From the NCBI GenBank assembly GCA_964605705.1, contig CAZSDW010000005.1, positions 53,827 through 117,826 of the forward strand: a DNA stretch of 64,000 nt, written 5' to 3'. How positions within the stretch are numbered: the stretch's first letter is position 1; each line of letters begins with the position of its first letter. Made by a program: the position numbers and the translations under genes. The notes below the pieces were generated by a model. It was not told the origin of the DNA, made no database searches, and was given only the letters and a program-made list of their open reading frames with translations. Below are positions 1-8,982 of this stretch, piece after piece. This DNA comes from CAZSDW01 sp964605705 (GTDB lineage: Bacteria > Fidelibacterota > UBA2242).

Positions 1-1
1 A

Positions 2-3000
2 GCCAAGATTTTACGTCAATATTTATATGAAATATCCTACCACATCGCGGGCATATTTAAAAAATTGGGACCGATCTATGTTCATTTCGGAGGTATTGGA
101 GATGCCTGCCTGTTATTGTCAACCTTTTATGATAAAAATCCCGAACAAGTCGTACTCAGCATTCCGAATTCAATCCCGGCTGCCCGGAGTTTTTACTCAA
201 ACTTTCCAAAACTGAAAAAGGTGATTTTCCTTCCTTATCCGAAATTTGCCGAGACTCATAGCGTCTATCGGCAGATTTTTTACCAAATTAAAAATGTCCG
301 GGGAATTGGCGCTACTCCTTTAAAGAACTATGATGAAGAGTGGGCGTCGGGTATGGATATCTTTCAGAAATATGGTATTTCGAAATCCTGTGAATGGGCA
401 AAAGCATTCAGATGTTCAAAAGTCCGGAATTTTCAGATAGTATTAAATCCGCAGGGCAGCACAAAAGGAATGGTCAAAGGGAAATTCAATAAACTGAATC
501 CGGTGTTCTGGAAACCTTTGATAAATTTTCTCAATCAAAAAAACATCATACCCATTATTATCGGGATTCCCGAAGAAGCGGAAGAGTACCCGGCAATCGG
601 CAAATCCATTGATAAGCGCAGCTATAATTTCAGGGAACAGATGGAACTGATTGCCAGTAGTGATTTGCTGGTCGGAACCGATACCTGGGGAAAGACATTT
701 GCGGCGCTCGCTGAAGTACCCTGTATCATATTCAGAACAATGCGCAGCAAGGAGATGGTTTACTGGAAAGATCCGTCTGACCATGTTTTTATCGATCCCT
801 GGGAAAAAATTACTCAGGTGAAAAATTTGAACCATTTTAAAAAATCGTTTAATAGCCGCTTGACGGAATATCATCATCAAATACGGAAGGGGGAAACGCT
901 TTTTGGTGAGACTCTGATTCAATCGGAATCGCATCCGATCTCGGTGATTTGGGAAGGTTCTCAGTTTGTCAATCATTCATTAGCCCATGTAAATCGGGAA
1001 CAGGCGATTCGTCTGATAGAGGCGGGCTTTGAGCTCTCAATACTTCCCTATGAAACAGATCAATTTAAACCCGATCCCAATAGTCCGTACATGGAAATTT
1101 CCAAACGAATTAGCCGGAAACTGCGTACTGTTGATATCCATGTTCGGCATCAGTGGCCGCCCAAGCTGGAGCCCCCGCCAGAAGGGCACTGGGTGGTTAT
1201 CCAACCCTGGGAATTTGGACATCTTCCCCAAAATTGGGTCGCGGTATTCAATGAAAAAGTCGATGAAATGTGGGTACCGAGTAGTCATGTCAGAAGGGTT
1301 TATATCAATAGTGGAATTGCGGAAGACCGGATTTTTGTAATCCCCAATGGAATTGCTCCTGACAAATATCATCCCAATGCAAAACCTTATCAACTTAAGA
1401 CCAAAAAATCATTCAAGTTCTTATTCGTTGGTGGCACTATTTTCCGAAAAGGAATCGATATTCTGCTGGATGTGTATTTAAAGATGTTTAGTCATAAAGA
1501 TGATGTTTGTCTGGTTATTAAAGACATGGGTGGTGATTCTTTCTATAAAGGACAAAATATCAGGGAACGTATCCGAGATTTCCAGAGTAATCCCGATAGC
1601 CCGGAAATTGAATATATCGATAAAATTTTACCCGAAAAGGATTTGATCGGATTATATACAGCCTGTAATACATTGGTTCATCCATACCGGGGGGAAGGAT
1701 TTGGATTGCCCATTCTGGAGGCAATGGCTTGCGGACTGCCTGTGATTGTCACCAATGGCGGTGCCTGCCTGGATTTTTGCAATGAAACGAATAGTTTTTT
1801 AATTGACGCAAAACAAATCATATATCCGGAAAAATTGATTTCGGGAATGGAATTGACTGCCAATGTTTGCCTGTTTGAACCGGACAAACAGGATTTATAT
1901 CGGAAAATGCGCTATGCTTTTAATAATGCAAAAGAAATTCGAAAAACCGGGGAATTGGCAAGTCAGTCAATCAGACAGAATTTTAGCTGGGAAAAGTCGT
2001 CGGAATTGGTGCAAAACCGTATCAAAATTCTTGTTGAAAAACCCATCTATCGGGAAAAAGTTTATTATGAAAAACACTATCAACAGGCGCGTCGATTTCT
2101 GGAACTCAACGATCCTTCAGCAGCCCAAAAAATATATGAACAACTTTATTCGTCAACCCAATCGGAAGAAGCATTGTACGGACTAGCACTTTGTGCGAAG
2201 AAAGACGAACAGTCAGAAGAAGCGGCAAAAATTCTTCAAAAACTGCTGGCAATGAATTCGAACCATGCAGAGGCGTCCAATCTGCTGGGAGTATTGTCCT
2301 TTGAAAAGCAGGATTTCAAGTCGGCAAAATCACTGTTTTTATCTGCGATCGAGAGGAATCCTGATTTTATTGATGCCCAGCGAAACTATGCGGAAACACT
2401 AATTGCGGATGAACAGTACGATGAAGGCGTTCAATATTATTTCAAAATTATCACGAAAAATCCGGATGATATTCTGACATTGACGAGAATTTCCCTGCTA
2501 TACATAGAAATCGGAAAATACTCCGATGCCTTACGAATTGCCCGGAAAATTAAGAGTCTGGATTCGAATAATAATGAGGCAAACGGGATAATCCAAATAT
2601 GCAATCAGTATCTGGATTCAAATGAAATGATAATTGACGAAAGCAAAAATCCGACGATTGTCGATATTATTACAAAAGATCAACCAGATTCATATGAAAA
2701 AATCAGTTGTCCATTCTGTAATTCCGGAGAGGCTATTCGCTACCGGGATAGTGCCGATATTGTTCGATGTGTAAACTGTAATACTGTTTATTTAAGGACT
2801 CGATTGACAATAGAATCCATGGAAAGGCTGTATCAGTCATATGGTTCGGAGGGATTTCAGCAAATACCGGCGAGTGAGGAAGAAGTCTTAAGTCATCCTA
2901 TGCGGAGGGATGATATATTGGCTGAAATTCTTGAATTCATTAAACCTCAGGGGAAAATGCTGGATATTGGCTGCTGTTGGGGTGCCTTCCTGCATAACGC

Positions 3001-3655
3001 CCGTAGTCGGGGATTTAATGTCGAGGGAGTCGAAATTACGCAGCAAAATGCCGAATATGCGCGCAGTCATCTTAATATTAATGTGAAAACCGGACAATTT
3101 ATCAATCTGCCGTTCCAATCGAATTCCTATGATTTAGTTACCATGCTGCATGTCCTTGAACATATTCCGTATTCGAAGAAAGCGTTAAGTATTATTTATA
3201 ATATTTTAAAACCGGGCGGGATGTTTTGTGGAATTGTACCGAATATCAAATCTTTTCTGTCGATAGCATTGAAGGAAAACTGGTACTGGTTGGATCCAAA
3301 TTACCATTATCTTCATTTTTCACCGGATATATTGAAGCGTGAACTTTTAAAAACCGGGTTTCAAATTGAAAGAATTTATACTTGTTGCGGTGATTACGGA
3401 GAGGAGGATTTGAACCGGGTTATTGAAAAAATGTTCAATGTCAACGATCCTGAAATTATCGCACAGGTGGTCTCGATTATTGAAGCCAATGAAGCGGGTG
3501 AGGAGATTCGCTTTTTTGTCCGAAAACCAACGATGGATATGGTCGCAAAAAAGGTGGAATTGAATATCGATCGACATGATGATGTTTTTCTGAAACGCCT
3601 GATTCAGCAGGCTGGAAGGGTGCTGCCAGATACAAATTATGTCAGTGTAAATTGA
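2..3655 (+). CDS. Multidomain GT9 / GT4 / TPR / zinc-ribbon methyltransferase (5' partial)
   Basis: Large cytoplasmic glycan-building protein. Residues are counted from the TTG at 65. Residues 1-285 look like a GT9 (ADP-heptose/LPS heptosyltransferase) domain, with a GGIGD loop at the start. Residues 290-655 are a GT-B family 4 transferase, with IPNGI and the E-x7-E type motif around GEGFGLPILEAM. Residues 668-852 are TPR repeats. A C-x2-C...C-x2-C zinc ribbon lies near 880-905, and a class I SAM methyltransferase (LDIGCCWG, then VLEHIP) at 955-1130. The frame stays open to base 2 with no ATG or GTG, and the GT9 first strand begins only a few residues after the TTG, so the true start is probably left of the window. 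Two GT2-TPR genes and the flagellins follow, suggesting flagellin or surface glycan modification. The domains are clear; the substrate is unknown. Confidence 0.85.
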   Translation, partial: AKILRQYLYEISYHIAGIFKKLGPIYVHFGGIGDACLLLSTFYDKNPEQVVLSIPNSIPAARSFYSNFPKLKKVIFLPYPKFAETHSVYRQIFYQIKNVRGIGATPLKNYDEEWASGMDIFQKYGISKSCEWAKAFRCSKVRNFQIVLNPQGSTKGMVKGKFNKLNPVFWKPLINFLNQKNIIPIIIGIPEEAEEYPAIGKSIDKRSYNFREQMELIASSDLLVGTDTWGKTFAALAEVPCIIFRTMRSKEMVYWKDPSDHVFIDPWEKITQVKNLNHFKKSFNSRLTEYHHQIRKGETLFGETLIQSESHPISVIWEGSQFVNHSLAHVNREQAIRLIEAGFELSILPYETDQFKPDPNSPYMEISKRISRKLRTVDIHVRHQWPPKLEPPPEGHWVVIQPWEFGHLPQNWVAVFNEKVDEMWVPSSHVRRVYINSGIAEDRIFVIPNGIAPDKYHPNAKPYQLKTKKSFKFLFVGGTIFRKGIDILLDVYLKMFSHKDDVCLVIKDMGGDSFYKGQNIRERIRDFQSNPDSPEIEYIDKILPEKDLIGLYTACNTLVHPYRGEGFGLPILEAMACGLPVIVTNGGACLDFCNETNSFLIDAKQIIYPEKLISGMELTANVCLFEPDKQDLYRKMRYAFNNAKEIRKTGELASQSIRQNFSWEKSSELVQNRIKILVEKPIYREKVYYEKHYQQARRFLELNDPSAAQKIYEQLYSSTQSEEALYGLALCAKKDEQSEEAAKILQKLLAMNSNHAEASNLLGVLSFEKQDFKSAKSLFLSAIERNPDFIDAQRNYAETLIADEQYDEGVQYYFKIITKNPDDILTLTRISLLYIEIGKYSDALRIARKIKSLDSNNNEANGIIQICNQYLDSNEMIIDESKNPTIVDIITKDQPDSYEKISCPFCNSGEAIRYRDSADIVRCVNCNTVYLRTRLTIESMERLYQSYGSEGFQQIPASEEEVLSHPMRRDDILAEILEFIKPQGKMLDIGCCWGAFLHNARSRGFNVEGVEITQQNAEYARSHLNINVKTGQFINLPFQSNSYDLVTMLHVLEHIPYSKKALSIIYNILKPGGMFCGIVPNIKSFLSIALKENWYWLDPNYHYLHFSPDILKRELLKTGFQIERIYTCCGDYGEEDLNRVIEKMFNVNDPEIIAQVVSIIEANEAGEEIRFFVRKPTMDMVAKKVELNIDRHDDVFLKRLIQQAGRVLPDTNYVSVN

Positions 3656-3679
3656 TCATAAATTATTGAAAGTAAGACC

Positions 3680-4672
3680 ATGAATGATATTATGAATAAT
3701 CGTGTATTGCGACATTTTAACGCGGGCAGCGTTATCTTTAAAGAAAATGATCCCGGTTCTTCGATGTATATCATTTCGTCGGGTAAAGTCGAGGTGACAA
3801 CATATAAGAATAATCAAAAGTTAGTATTAGCCACCTTATCCACGGGTTCTATTTTTGGTGAAATGGCATTAATTGATCAACCCTACCGGTCTGCGACAGT
3901 CTCCGCCATCACCGATGTGAATTGTATCGAGATCAATCAATTACTTTTCAATGCAAATATTCAAAAGATTCCCGGCTGGTTAAAATCTTTTTTCCAGATT
4001 CTGGTCGAAAGATTACGGGAATGCAACAAAAAGCTGGATACTTATGGAGCTGCGGAAAAATCCAAGCAGATTGTGTTGATGTTAAATGAATTGTTAAACA
4101 ACCCGGAATATCGGGACGTCCTGATTCCCAAATTAAACTGGTCAGTCACGGTGAATAAACTGGAAGTATTGCTGAATATACCGGCTCAATTTCTCAATAA
4201 GGTAATGTATAACCTGACTCAGACACCGTTGGCTGAACAGGAAACCGACTTTCAGCAGGGGCGCTTACTGGTGATTAATGACCCGGAGCAATTTCACCAG
4301 TTTTCAGACTTTTGCCAGTCGGATTTAAAATCCAGAATTCATCAGGATAAAAGCGAAGATTCTGATCATCTGACGGATACCGCTAAAAAATTTCTGAACT
4401 TCATTGAAAAACTTATCTCAGAACAAGGTGGCGGAACTGATCTGGAGATTCACTTTCTTGAATCTCGTTGTAAAGAACTGTTAGGCGTGCCACTGGATCA
4501 ATATAAGGATACGACAAATCAATTAGTAAATCAAAAAATTATCAGTGCCCGCAGAACTCCCGACGGTGATTTTTATTATGACGTGGACAAAAGGCGGATA
4601 CGCGAACTGACTGATGGTGAGCAGCAGCATGATTTTTTCCGGAAGTGGGAGCAATTAATTGGAAGGGAATAA
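3680..4672 (+). CDS. Cyclic-nucleotide-binding domain protein, Crp-like N-terminus
   Basis: 330 aa. Residues 8-115 are a cNMP-binding beta-roll: ENDPGSSMYII, a GKVEV turn, and the phosphate-binding cassette GEMALIDQPYRSATV, which keeps the Arg needed for cyclic-nucleotide phosphate contact. Residues 130-200 look helical/winged-helix-like and follow a Crp dimer-helix-like stretch, but I cannot identify a canonical Crp HTH. The C-terminal 100 residues resemble another small winged domain. It could be a DNA-binding regulator or a cNMP-sensing adaptor. Its TAA overlaps the ATG of the next glycosyltransferase by one base (TAATG), so they are translationally coupled and probably one operon with the flanking glycosyltransferases. 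Confidence 0.75.
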   Translation: MNDIMNNRVLRHFNAGSVIFKENDPGSSMYIISSGKVEVTTYKNNQKLVLATLSTGSIFGEMALIDQPYRSATVSAITDVNCIEINQLLFNANIQKIPGWLKSFFQILVERLRECNKKLDTYGAAEKSKQIVLMLNELLNNPEYRDVLIPKLNWSVTVNKLEVLLNIPAQFLNKVMYNLTQTPLAEQETDFQQGRLLVINDPEQFHQFSDFCQSDLKSRIHQDKSEDSDHLTDTAKKFLNFIEKLISEQGGGTDLEIHFLESRCKELLGVPLDQYKDTTNQLVNQKIISARRTPDGDFYYDVDKRRIRELTDGEQQHDFFRKWEQLIGRE

Positions 4673-5688
4673 TGAACTCTAAAGAGGTTAAAATTGTAAA
4701 TAACCAAACCCTCAGCTTATGTATGATTGTCAAAAACGAGGAGCAAAATCTTCCGTGTTGTCTGGACAGTGTATTGAATATTGTTGACCAATTGGTCATC
4801 ATTGACACCGGTTCAGTTGATAAGACGGTCGAAATTGCCCAGTCTTACGGTGCTGAAGTGTATTTTTATCCCTGGAATAATGATTTCTCCGAGGCTCGCA
4901 ATGAATCGCTGAAATATGCCAAAGGTGACTGGATCCTGATTCTGGATGCAGATGATGAGTTACAGGCAAGTTCGGCGGAGCATCTTCTTGAATTTATCAG
5001 CGAAACTGAATACGACGCCGTTGGAATGATTATTCGGAATATTGCCCCGCCCAATGATATCATCAAATATATGGATGACACCCGGTATCGTCTGTTTCGA
5101 AACGGCATGGGATATTGCTTTGAACAAAAAGTTCATAACCAGATAGTTCCCTCTATTTATCGAAATGGAGGAAAGACGATCGATTCCGATTTAATGATAA
5201 TTCACCACGGCTACACGGAAAATTTCAAGCGTAAGGCGTATCGGAGTCTGCCACTCATTGAAGAAGCATTATGCAACGATCCGACAAATGCCTATTTGCA
5301 GTTTAAAAAAGGGGAGACGCTGAAAGCAATTGGACATATTAGTGAAGCCAAAGCGGCTTTGCTGCATTTGTTTAAAATGGATTATAAAGCTTTGCCGCGT
5401 GAAATTATTGAAACCGCCTATATGCGCTTAGCCCAGATCGAGCTGGCTCAAAACAATTACGAAAAAGCGTTAGGCTATTCTCAAAAAAGCCTTTTGATTA
5501 ATCCTAAGAATGCGCTTTCGATTTACCTGGCTGGGATTGCCCGACTATATTTAGGTGAAATATCGACAGCCTATGAGATATTCAGGTATATCGATGAAAA
5601 CTATACGGAAGATTTTTTCGATAAAGGTGATTTGAATAATTTGTTGAATTTATGTTCACAGATTTCGACATACAGGGTGGCGCAATAA
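4672..5688 (+). CDS. Family 2 glycosyltransferase with C-terminal TPRs
   Basis: 338 aa. The GT-A fold starts at once (SLCMIVKNEE, IDTGSVDKT), with the metal-binding DADDE motif near residue 92; TPR-like helices occupy roughly 215-335. The ATG at 4672 is preferred over an upstream GTG (4645), because GGAAGGGA lies just upstream and the ATG overlaps the preceding stop by one base. This is the SunS/TPR-GT2 layout often seen in protein O-glycosylation, and flagellin lies two genes downstream, so flagellin is a reasonable but unproven acceptor. Paralogous to the next gene. Confidence 0.85.
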   Translation: MNSKEVKIVNNQTLSLCMIVKNEEQNLPCCLDSVLNIVDQLVIIDTGSVDKTVEIAQSYGAEVYFYPWNNDFSEARNESLKYAKGDWILILDADDELQASSAEHLLEFISETEYDAVGMIIRNIAPPNDIIKYMDDTRYRLFRNGMGYCFEQKVHNQIVPSIYRNGGKTIDSDLMIIHHGYTENFKRKAYRSLPLIEEALCNDPTNAYLQFKKGETLKAIGHISEAKAALLHLFKMDYKALPREIIETAYMRLAQIELAQNNYEKALGYSQKSLLINPKNALSIYLAGIARLYLGEISTAYEIFRYIDENYTEDFFDKGDLNNLLNLCSQISTYRVAQ

Positions 5689-7058
5689 TGGCGAAACCAG
5701 AAGTTAATAACAATTCGCTGTCAGTTTGTTTGATTGTCAAAAACGAAGAGCAGCTGCTTCCGGATTGTTTAAAAAGTATTGCAGACATTACCGACCAAAT
5801 TGTGGTCGTTGATACCGGTTCCACTGATAAAACGGTGGAAATAGCCCGATCTTTCGGAGCCGAGATTTATAATTTCACCTGGGTTGATGATTTTGCAGCA
5901 GCCCGAAATGAGTCACTCAAATTTGCGAAAGGTCAATGGATTTTGTGTTTGGACGCCGATGAACGCCTTGATGCAGGATCGCAACCGATATTGATAAGCC
6001 TGGTAAATTCAAAAGACCAATCCTTCTTTTATGATGTGTGCATCCGGAATCTGGATCAAAACGGCGACCCGACCAATCTCACGACGGCACACCGACTATT
6101 TCCAAACTATAAAGACATCCGGTTTCAGGGAAAGGTCCATGAGCAGATTTCAAAAAGTGCCAGAAGACAGGGACTTTCCGAAAAACAAAGTGGTTTGATT
6201 CTTCACCATCTGGGTTACGGCTTAGAGGAAGAAAAAATCCGCCAAAAAGAGAAACGTAACCGGAAGCTATTGAAACAGATGTTGATTCAGCAACCGCATA
6301 ATGCCTATACGCATTTTACGATCGCACAGCACTATGATCTTGCCGGAAATCAACAACAGGCATATGAGCATTATATAAAAGCACTCAGGCTGAAGCAATT
6401 TCAACCGAGGCTGAAGGCGGCTTTATTAAACAGTTTAGCCAATCTGTGTATTTCAATGCACCGATTGAAAGAAGCCCAGGACTATTGCATTCAATCCATG
6501 AATGAATATCCGGTACAGTGCGGAGCCTATTATAACCTTTATCGGCTAACGATAACAGAGGATGATAAGGAACTGGTAATTTCAGCATTGTCGGAGCTGC
6601 TAAAAAATATTCAGTTGCTCGATAATGGCGCGGAACCCTTACCCAGTGATGTCATTGTAAACAGATGGCAGACCAAATTTACCTTGGGGCGGCTCTATCA
6701 TCAGGTATCCGACCTGGATAGAGCCTATCAGACTCTGAAACCGTTGATGACCGAAACCCCGGATAATCTTGAATTACTGCAACGATTATTTGATATTTCC
6801 ATGCGCACGAACCGCCTCGATGAAGCCGAAGGATATATAAATCGTTTGATCATGATTCAGGGAAATGTGGAATCACTACTCCAGTATCGTGGGATTCTGA
6901 AGATCAGACAGAAAGATTACAGTGCCGCCATTCACACATATCAGAGAATCCTTACCGGCAACCCGGAGAACCGTGAAGCAATGATGAAATTGATCGGCTT
7001 GTACGGAAAAATAGGTGACATGGCGAAAGCCCAGCAACTTATCAGAATCCATACCTGA
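5688..7058 (+). CDS. Family 2 glycosyltransferase with C-terminal TPRs (tandem paralogue)
   Basis: 456 aa. Same layout as the previous gene: SVCLIVKNEE and VDTGSTDKTVE at the N-terminus, DADER near residue 88 as the metal/sugar-nucleotide motif, then about 250 residues of TPR-like helices. The ATG at 5688 overlaps the previous stop (TAATG) with AGGGTGG upstream; an alternative upstream ATG (5652) lies inside the previous gene. The near-identical motif spacing of the two neighbours points to tandem duplication followed by extension of the TPR array. It is the last gene of the apparent glycosylation operon, 225 bases before the first flagellin. Confidence 0.85.
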   Translation: MAKPEVNNNSLSVCLIVKNEEQLLPDCLKSIADITDQIVVVDTGSTDKTVEIARSFGAEIYNFTWVDDFAAARNESLKFAKGQWILCLDADERLDAGSQPILISLVNSKDQSFFYDVCIRNLDQNGDPTNLTTAHRLFPNYKDIRFQGKVHEQISKSARRQGLSEKQSGLILHHLGYGLEEEKIRQKEKRNRKLLKQMLIQQPHNAYTHFTIAQHYDLAGNQQQAYEHYIKALRLKQFQPRLKAALLNSLANLCISMHRLKEAQDYCIQSMNEYPVQCGAYYNLYRLTITEDDKELVISALSELLKNIQLLDNGAEPLPSDVIVNRWQTKFTLGRLYHQVSDLDRAYQTLKPLMTETPDNLELLQRLFDISMRTNRLDEAEGYINRLIMIQGNVESLLQYRGILKIRQKDYSAAIHTYQRILTGNPENREAMMKLIGLYGKIGDMAKAQQLIRIHT

Positions 7059-7175
7059 TTTTTCTTTAATATACATTCCAATTAATATATCTCGACAATA
7101 TTTCTATCCTGTTAGAAAATGAGGATAATTTTTCCGTTATTTTAGGGAATATTATCATTTTTTTCACTCCTTTAT

Positions 7176-7202
7176 TAAAGGTTATGTTTTTTTAACCGAT
7201 AA
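7176..7202 (+). promoter_or_regulatory. Sigma-28 (FliA) promoter of flagellin 1
   Basis: TAAA at 7176-7179, a spacer of exactly 15 bases, then ACCGATAA at 7195-7202. The consensus is TAAA-N15-GCCGATAA, so only one base differs. It lies 82 bases before the flagellin ATG and implies a leader of roughly 70-75 bases that contains the CsrA-type hairpin. Confidence 0.85.
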
Positions 7203-7250
7203 CCCTATTAGGTGTTAATTGAAATGAAGTTCTAAATAATGACATTAACT

Positions 7251-7277
7251 GGCAAGGATGCCGAAAAAACAAAGGAG
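7251..7277 (+). promoter_or_regulatory. CsrA-type hairpin plus GGA-containing Shine-Dalgarno in flagellin 1 leader
   Basis: GGCAAGGATGCC (7251-7262) folds as a GGC/GCC stem showing AAGGAT in the loop, the classic CsrA/RsmA presentation (consensus ACARGGAUGU; 8 of 10 bases fit in GCAAGGATGC). The Shine-Dalgarno AAAGGAG (7271-7277) supplies the second GGA. The same pair, at the same spacing, precedes flagellin 2. In Bacillus hag mRNA, CsrA uses two such sites and is antagonised by FliW; no csrA or fliW lies in this window. Confidence 0.65.
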
Positions 7278-7283
7278 TGAATC

Positions 7284-8102
7284 ATGAGTTTAACACAGGT
7301 AGCTACAAACATTGATGCACAACTGGCGTTTCATGCAATGGAAAAAATCAACAAACAGATTGCAGATGTACAGTTGCGTATGGCAAGTGGTAAGAAGATC
7401 AATTCTACCGAAGATGATCCCGCGGGTTATCAATTATCCAAAGGGCTGGAGAGGCGGGAGAGAGGTCTTGAAGTCGCCCTGTCCAATGTGAACAGTGCGA
7501 AGAGTATTATGAATGTCGCCGAAGGTGGATATCAGAACATTATGGATATTCTACTGGTCATAAAAGAAAAAGCCACCCAGGCAGCCGATCAGTCATTGAA
7601 CGGTACCCAGCGTTCTGCCATCAGTGATCAGGTCAGTGCTCTGATTACCGAAATCGGTGATATTGTTACGGAAACCACGTTTAATGGTGACAGCCTGATT
7701 GATGGTGGCTATTCGGGTAATTTCCAGGTTGGGGAAGCGGCTTCCAATACCCTGACGATATCATTAAGTAGTGCTTCCGCGGCAAGTTTGTCGATGGACT
7801 CCGTGGATGTATCCACGGCGAGCGGTGCCACGTCTGCCATTACAACCCTGGATACTGCGATCGATACACTGGCTGGCAGGGTTCAGGATATCGGTGAGTA
7901 CAAAGCCCGACTTTCTTTCAAAGAGAATACGGTGTCGGTCGCAATCACGAATACGGAATCGGTGCGCAGTAATATCGAAGATGCGGATCTGGTGCAAGAA
8001 CAGATGGAACTGATGAAATTGCAAATCCTTCAACAAACAGCAGCTTCTGCATTTGCCCAGGCTAACGCTGCTCCACAATTGGTTCTTCAATTAATGGGGT
8101 AG
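7284..8102 (+). CDS. fliC: Flagellin 1 (D0/D1-only, short)
   Basis: 272 aa. Major filament subunit exported by the flagellar type III apparatus. The N-terminal coil has the usual flagellin signature (RMASGKKINSTEDDPAGY, then ERR and VSNVNSAKS-like heptads) and the C-terminal coil has NIEDADLVQEQM and LQILQQTAASAFAQAN. The middle (about residues 140-190) is a short Ser/Ala/Thr-rich segment, so the variable D2/D3 domains are absent; the Ser/Thr-rich part is a plausible O-glycosylation target for the upstream transferases. The end LQLMG differs from the usual LSLLR. Strong AAAGGAG ribosome site. A near-duplicate lies 1 kb downstream. Confidence 0.95.
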   Translation: MSLTQVATNIDAQLAFHAMEKINKQIADVQLRMASGKKINSTEDDPAGYQLSKGLERRERGLEVALSNVNSAKSIMNVAEGGYQNIMDILLVIKEKATQAADQSLNGTQRSAISDQVSALITEIGDIVTETTFNGDSLIDGGYSGNFQVGEAASNTLTISLSSASAASLSMDSVDVSTASGATSAITTLDTAIDTLAGRVQDIGEYKARLSFKENTVSVAITNTESVRSNIEDADLVQEQMELMKLQILQQTAASAFAQANAAPQLVLQLMG

Positions 8103-8114
8103 CTCTATATAGAA

Positions 8115-8147
8115 GGGGTTAGGGAATTAACCCTAACCCCAGTTTTA
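8115..8147 (+). terminator. Rho-independent terminator after flagellin 1
   Basis: Perfect 10-bp inverted repeat GGGGTTAGGG (8115-8124) and CCCTAACCCC (8131-8140) around a 6-base loop, followed by AGTTTTATT. It starts 12 bases after the flagellin stop and would separate abundant flagellin mRNA from fliS. Confidence 0.85.
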
Positions 8148-8202
8148 TTGAGCTGCTTGTAAAAAGGACTGATAAAACCGGGTAGTAAGTAAAGGAGAGA
8201 AA

Positions 8203-8529
8203 ATGTACCAAACTCAACAGAATCCAGGAACAAGTAAAACAAATCCATATTTGTCGCAAAAAATACTGACTGCCAGACCGGAACAGCTGATTTCTTATGT
8301 TTTCGACATTGCTATCGTGGCATGTGTCCGAAAAGATATGAAAAAAGCGGCGGAATCTATTCAATTGCTGATTAGTTCATTAAGGTTTGACAATAAAGAA
8401 ATTGCGGCGAGTTTTTATGGAATCTATAACAACATTCTGAATCAGATCTATAAAAATGAATTTAAGACAGCTGAAGGAATGATTCGTGAAATTCGGGATT
8501 CCTGGAATCAAGCAATGAGGATCAATTGA
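8203..8529 (+). CDS. fliS: FliS-like flagellin export chaperone
   Basis: 108 aa, normal FliS length. The family pattern is visible: an N-terminal NPYLSQKILTARPEQLISYVFD stretch corresponds to the Y...I.TASPEQLI.MLYD motif of FliS, followed by four amphipathic helices. FliS binds the C-terminal D0 helix of flagellin in the cytoplasm and stops early polymerisation. AAAGGAG-type ribosome site 6 bases before the ATG. Placement between two flagellin genes supports the call. Confidence 0.8.
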   Translation: MYQTQQNPGTSKTNPYLSQKILTARPEQLISYVFDIAIVACVRKDMKKAAESIQLLISSLRFDNKEIAASFYGIYNNILNQIYKNEFKTAEGMIREIRDSWNQAMRIN

Positions 8530-8530
8530 A

Positions 8531-8611
8531 ATGACGTCTCTACAATTAGCGGTTTTGGTTATTGATGATTTGGCGCCTGTTACTACCCAATATTTTAGTG
8601 GAGGATCTTAA
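8531..8611 (+). CDS. Possible 26-aa micro-ORF, receiver-like remnant or leader peptide
   Basis: ATG one base after the fliS stop and TAA one base before the next ATG, so it exactly fills the gap between fliS and the HTH gene. The peptide contains AVLVIDDLAPV, which resembles the first strand and acidic pair of response-regulator receivers (VLVIDD). It may be the stump of a lost receiver once joined to the HTH gene, a coupling peptide, or chance. No similarity can be proven at this length. Confidence 0.3.
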   Translation: MTSLQLAVLVIDDLAPVTTQYFSGGS

Positions 8612-8612
8612 A

Positions 8613-8807
8613 ATGACTGATGCAATAATGGATATAAAGGAAGTTTCCCACTACCTGAAGATTAAAGAACAAACCATTTATCGGCTAGCTCAGCAAGGTA
8701 AAATACCAGCCATTAAAATCGGTGGGCAATGGAAAATAAAACGGGAACATATCGATTCCATGTTTGATGTAATTCTAAACGAAAAACTGAAAGCCTATAA
8801 ACATTAA
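8613..8807 (+). CDS. Small HTH_17 / excisionase-family DNA-binding protein
   Basis: 64 aa. The MerR-like winged helix of the HTH_17 family is clear: MDIKEVSHYLKIKEQTIYRLAQQGKIPAIKIGG is the helix-turn-helix and turn, followed by QWKIKREHID, the wing. The ATG at 8613 is chosen because GTGGAGGA lies 8 bases upstream; the longer frame from 8562 lacks a ribosome site. It sits between fliS and the second flagellin promoter. A role in flagellar gene control is possible, but similar proteins also act as phage or plasmid accessory factors; nothing else here looks mobile. Confidence 0.8.
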   Translation: MTDAIMDIKEVSHYLKIKEQTIYRLAQQGKIPAIKIGGQWKIKREHIDSMFDVILNEKLKAYKH

Positions 8808-8840
8808 TTAAACGGGCTCTTCCTTTTCAGGTGACAGAAT

Positions 8841-8866
8841 AAAACCCGGTTCACGCCGGGTTTTTT
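8841..8866 (+). terminator. Rho-independent terminator after HTH gene
   Basis: AAAACCCGG (8841-8849) pairs with CCGGGTTTT (8856-8864) around a short loop, followed by a T run to 8866. The A tract on the left would also let it act on the other strand. Confidence 0.85.
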
Positions 8867-8982
8867 CTGTTTATCAAGGATTATCGATGATTAGTAAATA
8901 TTCATGATTTTTTTTCATTTCCGGTAGATATTGGTAAATATTTTTCTTCTGATTTTTAAAAACGTCAATTCGGATTGAATTT

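Noticed and set aside
443..976. 177-codon open frame on the minus strand inside the giant glycosyltransferase gene
   Set aside because: It runs antisense to well-supported GT9 sequence and has no motif; it is a shadow frame.
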